The translations under genes and the position numbers were made by a program. DNA of 64,000 nucleotides. Origin: Marinobacter sp. S6332 (GTDB lineage Bacteria; Pseudomonadota; Gammaproteobacteria; Pseudomonadales; Oleiphilaceae). The notes beneath the pieces are model-generated. The model saw nothing but the letters and a program-made list of their open reading frames with translations. It was not told where the DNA came from and searched no databases. Within the stretch, counting starts at the first letter, position 1, and each line of letters begins with the position of its first letter. Where the stretch lies: positions 424,893-488,892 of the forward strand of contig NZ_JALKAP010000001.1 in NCBI RefSeq assembly GCF_023016045.1, in the 5' to 3' direction. Below are positions 26,232-37,661 of this stretch, in pieces.

Positions 26232-26539
26232 TGCTCGGCCACAGTGCTTCTTTTTGCACCCGCCTGTTCCAGCGCCCGGGCGTAGTCTGCGCCTTTGCGG
26301 TGCTGGGATACGTGATCCAAAAAGGTTTTACCGGCCTCGTCAGTGGCGTTCAGATCGCCGCCGGCTTCTACGAAGAAGCCCACAAAGCGTTCAAAATCAT
26401 CTGCTCTCATGGCTCTGTATGCTTTCAGCAAGGCCGTGTAGTCAGATCCTTCTTCTTTGGGCTCGCTTGGCAAGTGGCTTTTTACGCGCTCGTCGCTCCA
26501 CTCTTCATCAAGAACCTTGGGTTTATCTGGGCCGCTCAT
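26228..26539 (-). CDS. PA4642 family protein
   Basis: A 103-residue acidic soluble protein matching the PA4642 family of Pseudomonas (PKVLDEEWSDERVKSHLP, then an ankyrin-like FVEAGGDLNATDEAGKTFLDHVSQH). Function unknown; the single ankyrin-like motif suggests protein binding. It lies 30 bases downstream of motB on the same strand and could be co-transcribed with it. Confidence 0.82.
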   Translation of the reverse strand: MSGPDKPKVLDEEWSDERVKSHLPSEPKEEGSDYTALLKAYRAMRADDFERFVGFFVEAGGDLNATDEAGKTFLDHVSQHRKGADYARALEQAGAKRSTVAEH

Positions 26540-26569
26540 ATTTTCCCTCCTATATTTGTATATTTATGC

Positions 26570-27403
26570 TCAAGGCAGGATTTCCACGGGCAAGTCGCTG
26601 GTTGAGACGGATTCGTCACACTCCGGATCGCGTATGGCAATTTCTACCCGGCGGTTCAATGCACGGTTTTCAGCCGTATCGTTCGGGGCAAGGGGGTTGG
26701 TTTCGGCACGGCCAGCGGCGACAACGCGCTCGGCGGGGACCTGCCGAGTCATAACCAATTCGTGTACCACAGAGACAGCACGGGCAGCGGAAAGGTCCCA
26801 GTTGGAGCGGTAGCGGCTGCTGGATATAGGTCTGTCGTCGGTGTAGCCAGAAACCAGTACATCCCCGGTGCACCCCGCCAACACGCCAACCACTCGCTCA
26901 ATAATGGGGATCATCTCTGGCTTGATAGCGGCCTCACCAGACCGGAAGGCGGCTTCTTCCGAGAACCGGATAACCACTTTATTTTTGTCGTAGTTAACGC
27001 TCAAAGCACCGGACGCCACTTCGTTTTCCAGCTCGCGGATCATGCTGCTGGCTAGGTCTATAACGCCGCCGGAAATAGCCGTGGTTGTGGAGTCCGGCGC
27101 GCGCTCGTCAATAAATTCAGGCTCCCGGGTTTGGGACTCCGTGGGCTCTGGCAGTGATACGGTATCTGACTCCACCAGAGTAATCGGTGAGCCGCCTATG
27201 TCATCACTCAACACATTGGCAGAACCGAACGCCACGGACATGGAATTCGCCATGGCTTTGTATTTTTCAATATCCATTTCCGCAAACGACAGCAACAGAA
27301 TAAAAAACGTTAGCAGCAGCGTGGCAAGATCGGCAAAAGTAACAATCCACGCAGGTGTTTGGTTTTTCTGCCGAGGCTTTCTGGCGTTCCGGATTGTTTG
27401 CAA
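26570..27403 (-). CDS. motB: Flagellar motor stator protein MotB/PomB
   Basis: A 277-residue stator subunit: one N-terminal membrane helix with the ion-binding Asp (TFADLATLLLTFFILLLSF, Asp near residue 27), a linker, and a C-terminal OmpA-like peptidoglycan-binding domain (VLVSGYTDDRPISSSRYRSNWDLSAARA). Together with MotA it forms the ion-driven torque generator anchored to the cell wall. The only plausible start is a TTG at 27403, five bases after the motA stop and preceded by GAGG. H+ versus Na+ use cannot be told from sequence alone. Confidence 0.92.
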   Translation of the reverse strand: MQTIRNARKPRQKNQTPAWIVTFADLATLLLTFFILLLSFAEMDIEKYKAMANSMSVAFGSANVLSDDIGGSPITLVESDTVSLPEPTESQTREPEFIDERAPDSTTTAISGGVIDLASSMIRELENEVASGALSVNYDKNKVVIRFSEEAAFRSGEAAIKPEMIPIIERVVGVLAGCTGDVLVSGYTDDRPISSSRYRSNWDLSAARAVSVVHELVMTRQVPAERVVAAGRAETNPLAPNDTAENRALNRRVEIAIRDPECDESVSTSDLPVEILP

Positions 27404-27407
27404 AACC

Positions 27408-28181
27408 TCAGGCCTCCCGCTCCGGTGCCAGCCCTTTGCGGTGCTCCGGCGTCACAAATGACGATAGCATTTCGGTCATCACTCTTGGGTTCTCGCCACG
27501 CATGATGTTGCGCATGGAGGTGATGATCAAAATTTGATTGCGGCTTTCATCTTCTGCCTTGAGCTGAAGCTTGTCCGCCAGTGGTAGGGCAATCAATTGA
27601 GCGATGAAGGCGCCGTATAGCGTTGTAAGCAAAGCCACGGCCATAGCTGGGCCGATGGACGAGGGGTCGTCCAAGGAATTAAGCATTTGCACCAACCCCA
27701 CCAAGGTACCCAACATACCGATAGCTGGCGCGGATTCACCAATGCCTCGGAATACCCGTTCCGCTACTTCGTAGCGTTCTGCCATTTGCTGGGACTCTTG
27801 GGCCAGTGCCTCTTCCACCAGTTCAGGCGGGTGGCCATCCACACACAGGTTGATGGCTTTTTGCAGAAATTCATTTTTGGTACTGTGGTTTTCTAGGCCC
27901 AAAATACCTTCTTTGCGCACTACCAGAGCCAGCGCACCTGCCTCACGAATCAGTTCTGTTGGTCGTTCGACTTTATCGGTAAACGCCGCACTCATGGCTA
28001 AACGGAAAGCACTCATTACCGAGGACATGCGAAACTTTACGAGTGTGACCGCAAAGGTGCCACCTACAACAATTGCCAAACCCGGCAGGTTTAGGAAGGT
28101 GAGAAGCGAGGCGTTTGCCAACATCGCCAGAATCACAATCAGAATACCGGCGACAAGCCCGACTAGGGTAAGAATGTCCAT
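27408..28181 (-). CDS. motA: Flagellar motor stator protein MotA/PomA
   Basis: A 257-residue polytopic stator subunit with four membrane helices. The two conserved proline-containing helices (GESAPAIGMLGTLVGLVQML and the GPAMAVALLTTLYGAFIAQLIALPLADKL segment) and the cytoplasmic loop with charged residues that contacts FliG are present. The length and GTLVGL signature resemble PomA of the Na+-driven Vibrio motor, but ion type remains open. It leads a two-gene operon with motB. Confidence 0.93.
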   Translation of the reverse strand: MDILTLVGLVAGILIVILAMLANASLLTFLNLPGLAIVVGGTFAVTLVKFRMSSVMSAFRLAMSAAFTDKVERPTELIREAGALALVVRKEGILGLENHSTKNEFLQKAINLCVDGHPPELVEEALAQESQQMAERYEVAERVFRGIGESAPAIGMLGTLVGLVQMLNSLDDPSSIGPAMAVALLTTLYGAFIAQLIALPLADKLQLKAEDESRNQILIITSMRNIMRGENPRVMTEMLSSFVTPEHRKGLAPEREA

Positions 28182-28263
28182 GCATAGCCCCTAATGATTA
28201 GCACTTACTAGATAGCCCTTGCGGGTTGTTGTCTGTAAGACAGGCCCCGTGCGGTGCAAGCTG

Positions 28264-29091
28264 TCAGTCGTTGCGCAAGGCGTCAATAACCAGCGCAGTG
28301 TCTGGCATTACTCCCCGCCACACACGGAATGATTCTGCGGCCTGTTCAATCAACATGCCCAAACCATCAAAAACGCGAACCGCCCCATTATCTATAGCCC
28401 ATTGGTTGAACGTGGTTGTTTGCAAAGAATACATCATGTCGTAAACAACCGTGGCAGCGTTGATCACATTTGTGTGAAGGGGTGGCAAGTCGCCCTGCAA
28501 GCTGGCACTGGTGCCGTTGATAATGATATCGAATGGCCGATTTGGTGCTTCAAACCCGCAAGCGCTCAGGGTCGTAGCACCCGCCTCATCTGCAAACAGT
28601 GTAGCCAGAGCTTCAGCTTTGGCCACTGTACGGTTTGCGATCATCAGGCTTGCGGGCAGCTGTGCAAGCAGGGGGCCGAGAACACCACGCACGGCTCCTC
28701 CAGCACCCAGAATCAATATTCGTGCGCCTTTGAGCTGTACACCATGATTGGCTGTCAGGTCCTGAACCAGTCCTGTACCGTCGGTATTATCGGCCATGAG
28801 TTGACCTTGATTGTTCTGGTACAGCGTATTCGCGGCACCCGCTTTTTCGGCTCTGGCAGCCCGGCTATCCGCCAGCGCCCACGCCTGCTCTTTGAAAGGT
28901 ACCGTTACATTCAGCCCCTTTCCGCCACCCTCGAAAAACTGGCGAACCGTCCCGGCGAAGTCTTCCAGAGGCGCTTGAATAGCTGTGTACTCAACCGGCT
29001 CTCCTGTTTGCTTAGCAAACAGGCTATGAATTCTCGGTGATTTGCTGTGGTTTATCGGGTGGCCAATCACTGCATAAAGCTCGTTACTCAT
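28264..29091 (-). CDS. aroE: Shikimate dehydrogenase
   Basis: A 275-residue NADP-dependent enzyme that reduces 3-dehydroshikimate to shikimate in aromatic amino acid synthesis. Substrate-site motifs are visible (VIGHPINHSKSPRIHSLF, NVTVPFKE with the catalytic Lys, DNTDGTGLVQDL), as is the nucleotide-binding ILGAGGAVRGVL. The ATG at 29091 gives the standard MSNELYAVIGHP start. It follows hemF by 12 bases in the minus-strand run tsaC-hemF-aroE. Confidence 0.95.
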   Translation of the reverse strand: MSNELYAVIGHPINHSKSPRIHSLFAKQTGEPVEYTAIQAPLEDFAGTVRQFFEGGGKGLNVTVPFKEQAWALADSRAARAEKAGAANTLYQNNQGQLMADNTDGTGLVQDLTANHGVQLKGARILILGAGGAVRGVLGPLLAQLPASLMIANRTVAKAEALATLFADEAGATTLSACGFEAPNRPFDIIINGTSASLQGDLPPLHTNVINAATVVYDMMYSLQTTTFNQWAIDNGAVRVFDGLGMLIEQAAESFRVWRGVMPDTALVIDALRND

Positions 29092-29103
29092 TAACAACCC
29101 CGT

Positions 29104-30611
<1,508 letters not shown>

Positions 30612-30655
30612 GATGATGTTGTCAGACCATAACGGAATTAATCATCACACTGAAT

Positions 30656-31777
30656 TCAGGCGATTTTCTGGAAGCCTCCGGGAACAGAGCTCACCAACCC
30701 TTCAAGCTCTAGAAGCAGAAGAGATTGGACAAGCTGGTCGGCCGGAAGACCGGTTGCCGAACACAGTGCATCGGTTGATTGAGGATCATACCCTAATGCC
30801 TCAAACACCGCGATTTCACGGCTGTCCAAAGCGTCCGTTGGGCTGGCTACTTCTTGCGCTAGGTGCCCGGCTGACAGTGACCAAGCACAGCCCAGCTCTT
30901 CCAGAATGTCGTCTACCTGATCAACCAAGCGGGCGCCCTGTTTGATGAGGTGATGGCAGCCTCGCGCCACAGGGCTATGAATCGACCCGGGAATAGCAAA
31001 TACCTCTCGTCCCTGTTCCAACGCTAGCCGGGCGGTAATCAGGGAGCCACTTTTAAGCCCTGCCTCAACGACCAATATGCCCCGGCTCAGACCACTGATA
31101 ATGCGATTGCGCTGGGGAAAGTGGGCAGCTCTTGCCGGTGTGCCAGGTGGGTACTCCGAAACCATAAGTCCATTGGCGATAACACGCTCGCCAAGTCGGC
31201 GGTGCTGGTTGGGGTATATTCGGTCAAGCCCGCACCCAATAACGGCAATGGTTGCATGCCCGGCATCCAAGGCCCCGGCATGGGCCGCGCCATCAACTCC
31301 CAGGGCCAGACCGCTGGTGACCAGCAAGCCTCGTTCGCCAAGCTCGGCAGCGAAGCGGCGCGCGTGATCAAGCCCCGCAGGCGTGGCGTTGCGGCTGCCG
31401 ATTATACCAATCTGCTCGCTGCACAATAAACGCGCATCACCCCGGGTGTACAACACCAAAGGTGCATCGTGGATGTGTCTCAGCGCTTCCGGATAACCAG
31501 CGCTCTGCCAAGTTACGATATCAATGCCATGCCGCTCACAGCCCAACAGAGCCTGCCGAGCTGTGTTGACCGCCGTATGGGTTTCATCACGCTGCTGCCA
31601 TGCCAGAATTGCCGCTATTGTTTCAGCGTGTAAGCTCAGAGCGCGGAGGGTAGCGGCATTTTTTGTAAGAAGATCGGGAAGGTCGGGAATTGTTGCGAGA
31701 AGCGCTCGCCGACGGGTACGCCCGAATTTAGGTAAGCAGGTAAGAAACAGCCACTGCGCAGAAAGGGAGGAAAACAC
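30656..31777 (-). CDS. dprA: DNA processing protein DprA (Smf)
   Basis: A 373-residue protein that binds single-stranded DNA and loads RecA during natural transformation. The Rossmann-like DprA domain has the GSRNAT site (IGIIGSRNATPAGL), LVTSGLALGVDGAAHAGAL, IAVIGCGLDRIYP and FPQRNRIISGLSRGILVVEA. A C-terminal winged-helix (about 310-370) follows. Translation starts at a GTG at 31777 with GGAG-rich sequence nearby. It lies downstream of the LysM gene, with a strong hairpin between them. Confidence 0.94.
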   Translation of the reverse strand: MFSSLSAQWLFLTCLPKFGRTRRRALLATIPDLPDLLTKNAATLRALSLHAETIAAILAWQQRDETHTAVNTARQALLGCERHGIDIVTWQSAGYPEALRHIHDAPLVLYTRGDARLLCSEQIGIIGSRNATPAGLDHARRFAAELGERGLLVTSGLALGVDGAAHAGALDAGHATIAVIGCGLDRIYPNQHRRLGERVIANGLMVSEYPPGTPARAAHFPQRNRIISGLSRGILVVEAGLKSGSLITARLALEQGREVFAIPGSIHSPVARGCHHLIKQGARLVDQVDDILEELGCAWSLSAGHLAQEVASPTDALDSREIAVFEALGYDPQSTDALCSATGLPADQLVQSLLLLELEGLVSSVPGGFQKIA

Positions 31778-31798
31778 GACATCATCCTTGAAGACAGC

Positions 31799-31825
31799 AA
31801 AGCCGGGCCTTCCTGGCCCGGCTTT
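31799..31825. terminator. Strong hairpin between the LysM gene and dprA
   Basis: An 11-base perfect stem (AAAGCCGGGCC and complement) with loop TTCCT. The U tract is short on either strand (TTTT on plus, TTT on minus). It lies 20 bases past the LysM stop and should terminate or attenuate transcription before dprA. Confidence 0.75.
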
Positions 31826-31844
31826 TGATTAACCGATTAAGAGA

Positions 31845-32864
31845 CTATGGGTTAGTAACTTTGTCGCCCACAGACAACGGACGCGTTGCTTGTAGAACCA
31901 GCCCGTAGCTCATTTTTTCGTAAACCTGAAACACCATCAATAAACCGGCCCGCTCCGAGGGCAGCTCAACGGTTTCGTTGGTCACCGGGTCGCGAACGAA
32001 ATTGCCGCTTTTGAGAACAGCCATTACGTTGCCAGCCTCCAGCCCCTCGCGAGTACCACGGCTAATGGCGACCACATCGAATTGACCAATTTGGGTAACA
32101 CCGCCATCCACTGACATCATCCTACCCTCAACCTTCTGCTTCGGCGCGCTGGGCACAAAGCTGGTGGTCAGGCGGCGATCTTCGTTGACCAGCAAGCGAT
32201 CACCAATACGGACTTCTTCGCTAGAGCGCGTGAGATTTACGGTTAGAACATCGCCATCTTCAGAAGACACGTCGCCACGGGCAATGCTACGAGCTTCAAG
32301 ACCCAGAAACTCGCCGGTGTCCGGATCGCGGAATTCCTTGCTGCGACGGAATACACCCACTTTATCCGCAGGCTTCTCGCCGCGGGCATACACCCTGTCG
32401 CCAGCACCGGTCACGATACGCCCATCTGCACCTTCCAGAACATACGGTGCCTTATTGATCAGCTCGGGGCTAACAATGCGGGTATCAGTCAGAAAGCTGC
32501 TGATCGCATCCAGAGGAATAGCCGGAATAGGCGTCTCTATCCGCTCCGAGCGCACCTGCGGCGACAACTTCACCACGCCGTTACTGTGCGCCACCTTGGT
32601 TACGCGAGGCTGGCCGTCAATATAAACCAGAGCAAGACGATCGCCCGGGTAGATTAGGTGTGGATTGGCAACCTGCGGATTTACGTGCCAGATTTCTGGC
32701 CAATACCAGGGATCATTCAAAAACCGCCCTGATATATCCCAGAGGGTGTCACCCTTCACAACAGTGTAACGCTCAGGATGATCAGACCGCAGTTCGGGTG
32801 CAGCATGAGCCCAGGAGGTGAATAGCAGCGTAGTGGCTGCCAGAGCGTACAGCAGTTTCCTCAT
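31845..32864 (-). CDS. Secreted LysM-domain protein
   Basis: A 339-residue protein with a signal peptide (cleaved after SWAHA near residue 22) and one N-terminal LysM domain (residues 33-85: YTVVKGDTLWDISGRFLNDPWYWPEIW...NPHLIYPGDRLAL), which binds peptidoglycan. The rest is a beta-rich domain (EVRIGDRLLVNEDRRL, GNVMAVLKSGNFV) typical of the PA0020-type proteins upstream of dprA. The catalytic role is unknown. It is divergent from def across about 400 bases. Confidence 0.88.
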   Translation of the reverse strand: MRKLLYALAATTLLFTSWAHAAPELRSDHPERYTVVKGDTLWDISGRFLNDPWYWPEIWHVNPQVANPHLIYPGDRLALVYIDGQPRVTKVAHSNGVVKLSPQVRSERIETPIPAIPLDAISSFLTDTRIVSPELINKAPYVLEGADGRIVTGAGDRVYARGEKPADKVGVFRRSKEFRDPDTGEFLGLEARSIARGDVSSEDGDVLTVNLTRSSEEVRIGDRLLVNEDRRLTTSFVPSAPKQKVEGRMMSVDGGVTQIGQFDVVAISRGTREGLEAGNVMAVLKSGNFVRDPVTNETVELPSERAGLLMVFQVYEKMSYGLVLQATRPLSVGDKVTNP

Positions 32865-33273
32865 TGTCTAAGTCCTTGATCGCGTGCCTTGGTTCTATGC
32901 ATTCTGGTAAGGATGCAGCCAGTTTTCTGCAGCTTATTACGTTGTTATGCAACTTACTATAGAAGAAGTCTCGCGAATTGTGATGTTATCTTTTGTTCTT
33001 CCAGTAAATTCTATGCCATTTACGAAAGGTTTTGGCTATTGCCTGATCAGTTTGTACTCAATCGACTATTTGTTGGATAATGTACTGCAAATAGGCAAGG
33101 CACCGCCAATATTAGTGTGAGGGGAACAATTTGCGCTCTTTGCTGTCGCAATTCAGAGATCGCTTTCACACAGTTACAAAAGGCAACGTTAAAATTTCGC
33201 CCAAGCCGTTAGTCATTCAGAATGTCAGCCAAAATTTCTGACGTTCGTCATACAGGCCAAAAGTACGAGCACT
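32865..33273. promoter_or_regulatory. Divergent intergenic region between the LysM gene and def
   Basis: About 400 AT-rich bases that must carry the promoters of both the minus-strand LysM gene and the plus-strand def operon. No promoter is assigned with confidence. A 36-codon frame starting with TTG at 33131, preceded by GAGGGG and ending in TGA at 33241, could encode a small peptide before def, but there is no family support. Confidence 0.4.
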
Positions 33274-33777
33274 ATGATACTAGATATTCTTGAATACCCG
33301 GACCCCCGTCTTCGCACTATTGCCAAGCCGGTAGACGAACTGACAGACGCCGACCGCACACTGATCGACGACATGTTCGAGACCATGTACGATGCGCCCG
33401 GCATTGGTTTGGCCGCCACTCAGGTCAACGTGCACAAGCAAATCATTGTGATGGATTTGTCCGAGGACAAAAGCGAGCCACGGGTATTTATCAACCCGCA
33501 GGTTGAAGTCCTCGATGGTGAGCGCGAAGCCATGCAAGAAGGTTGTCTCTCGGTGCCCGGATTTTATGAAGACGTCGAGCGGGTGGAACACTGCATTATT
33601 CGCGCTCTGGATCGCGATGGAAAGCCGTTTGAGCTCGAAGCTCGGGGCCTTTTGGCGGTGTGTATCCAACACGAGATGGACCACCTGAATGGCAAGTTGT
33701 TCGTGGATTACCTGAGCAACCTTAAGCGCAACCGCATTCGCAAGAAGCTGGAAAAGCAGCAAAAGCAGAGCGCGTGA
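33274..33777 (+). CDS. def: Peptide deformylase
   Basis: A 167-residue metalloenzyme that removes the formyl group from nascent proteins. All three motifs are intact: GIGLAATQ (43-50), EGCLS (89-93, metal-ligand Cys) and HEMDH (133-137, two metal-ligand His and catalytic Glu). It is the first gene of def-fmt-rsmB-trkA, an arrangement shared with Pseudomonas; a hairpin after it may adjust downstream expression. Confidence 0.97.
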   Translation: MILDILEYPDPRLRTIAKPVDELTDADRTLIDDMFETMYDAPGIGLAATQVNVHKQIIVMDLSEDKSEPRVFINPQVEVLDGEREAMQEGCLSVPGFYEDVERVEHCIIRALDRDGKPFELEARGLLAVCIQHEMDHLNGKLFVDYLSNLKRNRIRKKLEKQQKQSA

Positions 33778-33828
33778 ATATTGCCTGACAGGCGCGCGAG
33801 TAAATTGCAGAACGCTTGATAAGTATCG

Positions 33829-33852
33829 GACCGGGCAACGCCCGGTCTTTTC
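33829..33852 (+). terminator. Intrinsic terminator-like hairpin between def and fmt
   Basis: GACCGGGC and GCCCGGTC form a perfect 8-base stem with loop AAC, followed by TTTT. It should partly terminate transcription after def; fmt begins 29 bases later. Confidence 0.75.
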
Positions 33853-33880
33853 GTATTCAACGAAACAGAGACCCAACACC

Positions 33881-34816
33881 GTGCGACTCGTTTTTGCTGG
33901 CACCCCGGATTTCGCAGCCACCGCCCTAAGCGCTTTATTGGGCACCCACCACACCCTTGTAGGCGTTTACTCCCAGCCAGACCGGCCAGCCGGTAGGGGT
34001 CGCAAGCTTCAGCCCAGCCCCGTCAAACAAGTTGCGCTAGACAACGGAATCCCGGTGTTTCAGCCGGAAAGCCTGAAAACTCCAGAAGCACAGCAAGAAC
34101 TGGCCAACCTCCAACCGGATGTGATGATTGTTGCAGCCTATGGGTTGATTCTGCCAGAGGCGGTTTTGGCGATACCCGTTCATGGCTGCCTCAACATTCA
34201 CGCATCGCTTTTACCCCGTTGGCGCGGCGCAGCCCCCATCCAACGCGCGATTGCCGCGGGCGACGAAAATACCGGTATTACCATCATGCAGATGGACAAG
34301 GGATTGGATACCGGCGACATGCTGCTGAAATCCGCCACGGCTATTGAATCAAACGATACCGGCGGCAGCCTTCATGACCGCCTTGCACAAATGGGCGGCC
34401 AAGCGCTCCTAAACGCTCTGGAGCTGCTGGAAAAAGGCAAGCTTCAAGGCGAAGCGCAGAGTGACGAGCAGGCATGCTATGCCCACAAGCTGTCAAAAGA
34501 AGAAGGCCATATTGACTGGACCCAAAGCGCACAAAACATAGAGCGCCTGATTCGCGCCTTCAACCCATGGCCCGGCACTTATACAGACCTTGAGCAGCAA
34601 CGCCTGCGAATCCACGAGGCCACAGCCACCGATGAGCAGAGTCAAAATCCGCCCGGCACCGTCATCAGACGGGAGAGAGAAGGTATTGATATCGCCTGTG
34701 GCACCGGCACTCTACGCATTACGCGCCTGCAACTACCAGGGTTCCGGGCCCAGAGCGTGAACGACTTAATCAACGGTGGCAAACAACTGCTGCTACCCGG
34801 ACAGGAGCTGAACTAA
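33881..34816 (+). CDS. fmt: Methionyl-tRNA formyltransferase
   Basis: A 311-residue enzyme that formylates initiator Met-tRNA with 10-formyl-tetrahydrofolate. The N-terminal domain begins MRLVFAGTPDFAATALSALL and holds the HASLLPRWRGAAPIQRAI catalytic motif (residues near 109); a C-terminal OB-like domain contacts tRNA. The start is a GTG at 33881. It follows def and is one base from rsmB, so translation is likely coupled. Confidence 0.96.
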   Translation: MRLVFAGTPDFAATALSALLGTHHTLVGVYSQPDRPAGRGRKLQPSPVKQVALDNGIPVFQPESLKTPEAQQELANLQPDVMIVAAYGLILPEAVLAIPVHGCLNIHASLLPRWRGAAPIQRAIAAGDENTGITIMQMDKGLDTGDMLLKSATAIESNDTGGSLHDRLAQMGGQALLNALELLEKGKLQGEAQSDEQACYAHKLSKEEGHIDWTQSAQNIERLIRAFNPWPGTYTDLEQQRLRIHEATATDEQSQNPPGTVIRREREGIDIACGTGTLRITRLQLPGFRAQSVNDLINGGKQLLLPGQELN

Positions 34817-34817
34817 C

Positions 34818-36119
34818 ATGGGCGACTACTATGTGCCCATGCGCGCTGTTGCTGCGGATGTGCTGCTGGCGGTAGAAGAGGGCGAGTCTTTATCGCAATG
34901 CCTACCTCCTGCTCTGCAACGTCTCGCGCCCAACGAGCGCCCTGTGCTGCAGGCTCTGTGCTACGGCACTTGCCGCTGGTTTCACCGCCTCGACAGCGAG
35001 CTGAATAGTCGGCTCAAAAAACCGATTAAAAGACAGGATCGCATTGTTCACCACCTGATGCTGGTCGCGCTTTTCCAACTCCGTTTCAGCCAGCAGGCTA
35101 CTTACGCTGTTCTGAACGAATCTGTGGAAGCGTGTCGCGCACTCGACAAGCCCCACCTCACCGGTTTGGTGAACGGTATTTTGCGGGCCGCTGAACGCGA
35201 AGGTGCCCCGGAACCGGGAGACGATTCCAGCCGTTTCAGCCACCCCGTATGGATGGTGGAAAAACTGCGCCATAACTGGCCCGACCATTGGCAGCAGATT
35301 ATGGAAGCAAATAATGCCCAAGCTCCCATGACGCTTAGGGTCAATGCTCTGCGCTTCAGTCGCGACGAGTATCTCGCGCTATTAAACGAAGCAGGCATCG
35401 AAGCTAGTGCCACCCGCTTTGCACCTCACGGCATCCAACTGGGCCGTCCAGCACCGGTTGATCAGCTGCCTTGGTTCGCTGACGGCGCCGTTAGCGTGCA
35501 AGACGAAGCTGCGCAACTTTGCACCACACTGTTAGACCTAGCCCCCGGCCAACGGGTTTTGGATGCCTGCGCGGCACCAGGGGGTAAAACCTGTGCCATT
35601 CTGGAAAACCAGGCAGAGCTTGCCGAAGTGGTCGCTATCGACGAATCTGCTGCGCGACTGCCACGGGTTCAAGAAAACCTAGACCGATTGGACTTGCAGG
35701 CCAATTTGCTTCAGGCCGATGCAGCAGATATAGAGCAATGGTGGGACGGTCAAGCATTTGATCGCATATTGCTCGACGTGCCTTGCAGCGCCAGCGGCGT
35801 AATCCGCCGCCATCCGGATATCAAATTACTGCGCCGGGAAACCGATATTGTGTCATTGGCAGCAATACAGCTTGGGCTACTCGACGCCATGTGGGCCGTG
35901 CTCAAACCGGGCGGTCGCTTGGTATACGCCACCTGTTCCGTGTTCCCACAGGAAAACCACCGTATAATCCAAAGGTTTATTAAGCAGCAAAGCAGCGCTG
36001 TTCTGATTGAACCAGAGGTTCAATGGGGCCGCGATATGGGCGCAGGGCGACAGCTTCTACCCGATCCAATCAGCCATGACGGCTTTTTCTATGCCGTGCT
36101 GGAGAAACCTGAATCATGA
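34818..36119 (+). CDS. rsmB: 16S rRNA m5C967 methyltransferase RsmB
   Basis: A 433-residue protein with an N-terminal NusB-like RNA-binding domain (about 5-135) and a C-terminal SAM methyltransferase domain. The SAM site [14 protein letters not shown] and the catalytic cysteine motif [18 protein letters not shown] are present, plus the second Cys in [12 protein letters not shown]. Its stop overlaps the trkA start by four bases (ATGA). Confidence 0.95.
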   Translation: MGDYYVPMRAVAADVLLAVEEGESLSQCLPPALQRLAPNERPVLQALCYGTCRWFHRLDSELNSRLKKPIKRQDRIVHHLMLVALFQLRFSQQATYAVLNESVEACRALDKPHLTGLVNGILRAAEREGAPEPGDDSSRFSHPVWMVEKLRHNWPDHWQQIMEANNAQAPMTLRVNALRFSRDEYLALLNEAGIEASATRFAPHGIQLGRPAPVDQLPWFADGAVSVQDEAAQLCTTLLDLAPGQRVLDACAAPGGKTCAILENQAELAEVVAIDESAARLPRVQENLDRLDLQANLLQADAADIEQWWDGQAFDRILLDVPCSASGVIRRHPDIKLLRRETDIVSLAAIQLGLLDAMWAVLKPGGRLVYATCSVFPQENHRIIQRFIKQQSSAVLIEPEVQWGRDMGAGRQLLPDPISHDGFFYAVLEKPES

Positions 36120-37492
36120 ATATCCTGATCCTCGGTGCTGGCCAAGTGGGTGGTACTCTTGCAGAGAATCTAGCCAGCGAAGCCAACGACATTACCGTCA
36201 TAGACACAGATGCAATACGGCTTCGGGAGCTGCAGGATCGTCTTGATATTCGCACCGTACAGGGCATGGCCTCCTACCCCACGGTGCTGAGCCAGGCGAA
36301 TGCGGAAGACGCAGACATGCTGATTGCTGTCACCAACAGCGACGAAACCAACATGGTCGCCTGTCAAATAGCCTCGCTTCTGTACAGCACGCCCAAACTC
36401 ATCAGCCGGGTGAGAGCTAGCGCTTACCTTTCGAACAAAAAACTGTTCGGCCGAGAAAGCGGCTTCCCGATCGATGTAATGATCAGCCCGGAGCATCTGG
36501 TTACCCGTCACATTACACGGTTGGTTGAATACCCGGGTGCCCTGCAGGTTCTGGAATTCTCCAAAGGTCTGGTTCGGCTAGTGGCTATCCGCGCCACCGA
36601 AGGTGGGCCGCTGGTGGGCCGAGAGCTGTCCTATCTGCGCACGCACATGCCGAAAATAGAAACCCGGGTTGCCGCCATTTTCCGCAAAGACCGAGCCATT
36701 ATGCCCAAAGGCGACACGGTGCTTGAAGACGGCGACGAAGTGTTTTTTATCGCTGGCGCCGATCACATACGCTCGGTGATGAGCGAGCTGCAACCGCTGG
36801 TAAAAAACTACAAACGTATTTTTATCTGCGGCGGTGGCAACATCGGCCAGCGTTTAGCCTACACCTTGGAAGACCGTTATCAGGTAAAGCTGCTTGAACG
36901 CGACCACGAGCGCTGTGTGCTGCTTTCCGAAAGCCTGCGCAAAACGGTTGTGCTCGAAGGCAATGCTGCAGACAAAGACATTCTGCTGGAAGAAAACATT
37001 GAGAATACCGATGTGTTCATCGCCGTTACCAACGATGACGAAGCCAATATCATGGCGTCTTTGCTGGCCAAGCGTTTGGGCGCCCGCAAAGTATTCACCC
37101 TGATCAACAACCCCGACTATGTGGACTTGATTCAGGGCGGCGAGATTGATGTGGCGATTTCTCCCCAGCAAACCACCATTGGCAGCCTGCTCACCCATGT
37201 ACGCCGTGGCGACGTTGTAAACGTTCACTCACTGCGTAGGGGCGCTGCCGAGGCAATCGAAGCCATTGCCCATGGGGATCATAAATCCTCAAAAGTCGTT
37301 GGCCGGCGGCTGGATGAAATCAACCTCCCTCAAGGTGCGACCATTGGCGCAATTGTTCGCCTCAATGAAGTGCTGATCGCACATGATCACTTGCGTGTGC
37401 AACCAGACGACCACGTTATTCTGTTCCTGGTAGATAAATCCCGGGTACGGGAGGTTGAGAAGCTTTTCGCCGTGGGGCTAACGTTCTTCTAG
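36116..37492 (+). CDS. trkA: Trk potassium transporter regulatory subunit TrkA
   Basis: A 458-residue peripheral membrane protein with two tandem RCK units. Each NAD-binding site is visible ([19 protein letters not shown] at the start and [18 protein letters not shown] near residue 235), each followed by a TrkA-C regulatory domain. It gates TrkH/TrkG K+ channels, which are not in this window. The start overlaps rsmB by four bases. Confidence 0.95.
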   Translation: MNILILGAGQVGGTLAENLASEANDITVIDTDAIRLRELQDRLDIRTVQGMASYPTVLSQANAEDADMLIAVTNSDETNMVACQIASLLYSTPKLISRVRASAYLSNKKLFGRESGFPIDVMISPEHLVTRHITRLVEYPGALQVLEFSKGLVRLVAIRATEGGPLVGRELSYLRTHMPKIETRVAAIFRKDRAIMPKGDTVLEDGDEVFFIAGADHIRSVMSELQPLVKNYKRIFICGGGNIGQRLAYTLEDRYQVKLLERDHERCVLLSESLRKTVVLEGNAADKDILLEENIENTDVFIAVTNDDEANIMASLLAKRLGARKVFTLINNPDYVDLIQGGEIDVAISPQQTTIGSLLTHVRRGDVVNVHSLRRGAAEAIEAIAHGDHKSSKVVGRRLDEINLPQGATIGAIVRLNEVLIAHDHLRVQPDDHVILFLVDKSRVREVEKLFAVGLTFF

Positions 37493-37542
37493 TTCAAAAT
37501 CAATAGCATGAAGACTACTTAGAAATACCGCTTTGGCGAGCG

Positions 37543-37548
37543 TATAAT
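37543..37548 (+). promoter_or_regulatory. Candidate -10 box of the glyQS promoter
   Basis: A perfect TATAAT lies about 115 bases upstream of the proposed glyQ start; no convincing -35 is seen at 16-18 bases. The leader between them contains a small hairpin (CGGGC at 37576, GCCCG at 37587). Nothing resembles a T-box or riboswitch. Confidence 0.45.
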
Positions 37549-37661
37549 GCGCCTTTTTTCCGAATGACCCTCTTGCGGGCGAATGAGCCCGAGATTGGCG
37601 CGATGAATGCGATCGATATAAAAGAGTGGCTACACACAGACCGAATCAGCAGGCAAACGTT

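Noticed and set aside
37549-37661. T-box or riboswitch in the glyQS leader
   Set aside because: Only a small 5-base hairpin is present; no T-box sequence or glycine aptamer pattern is seen.
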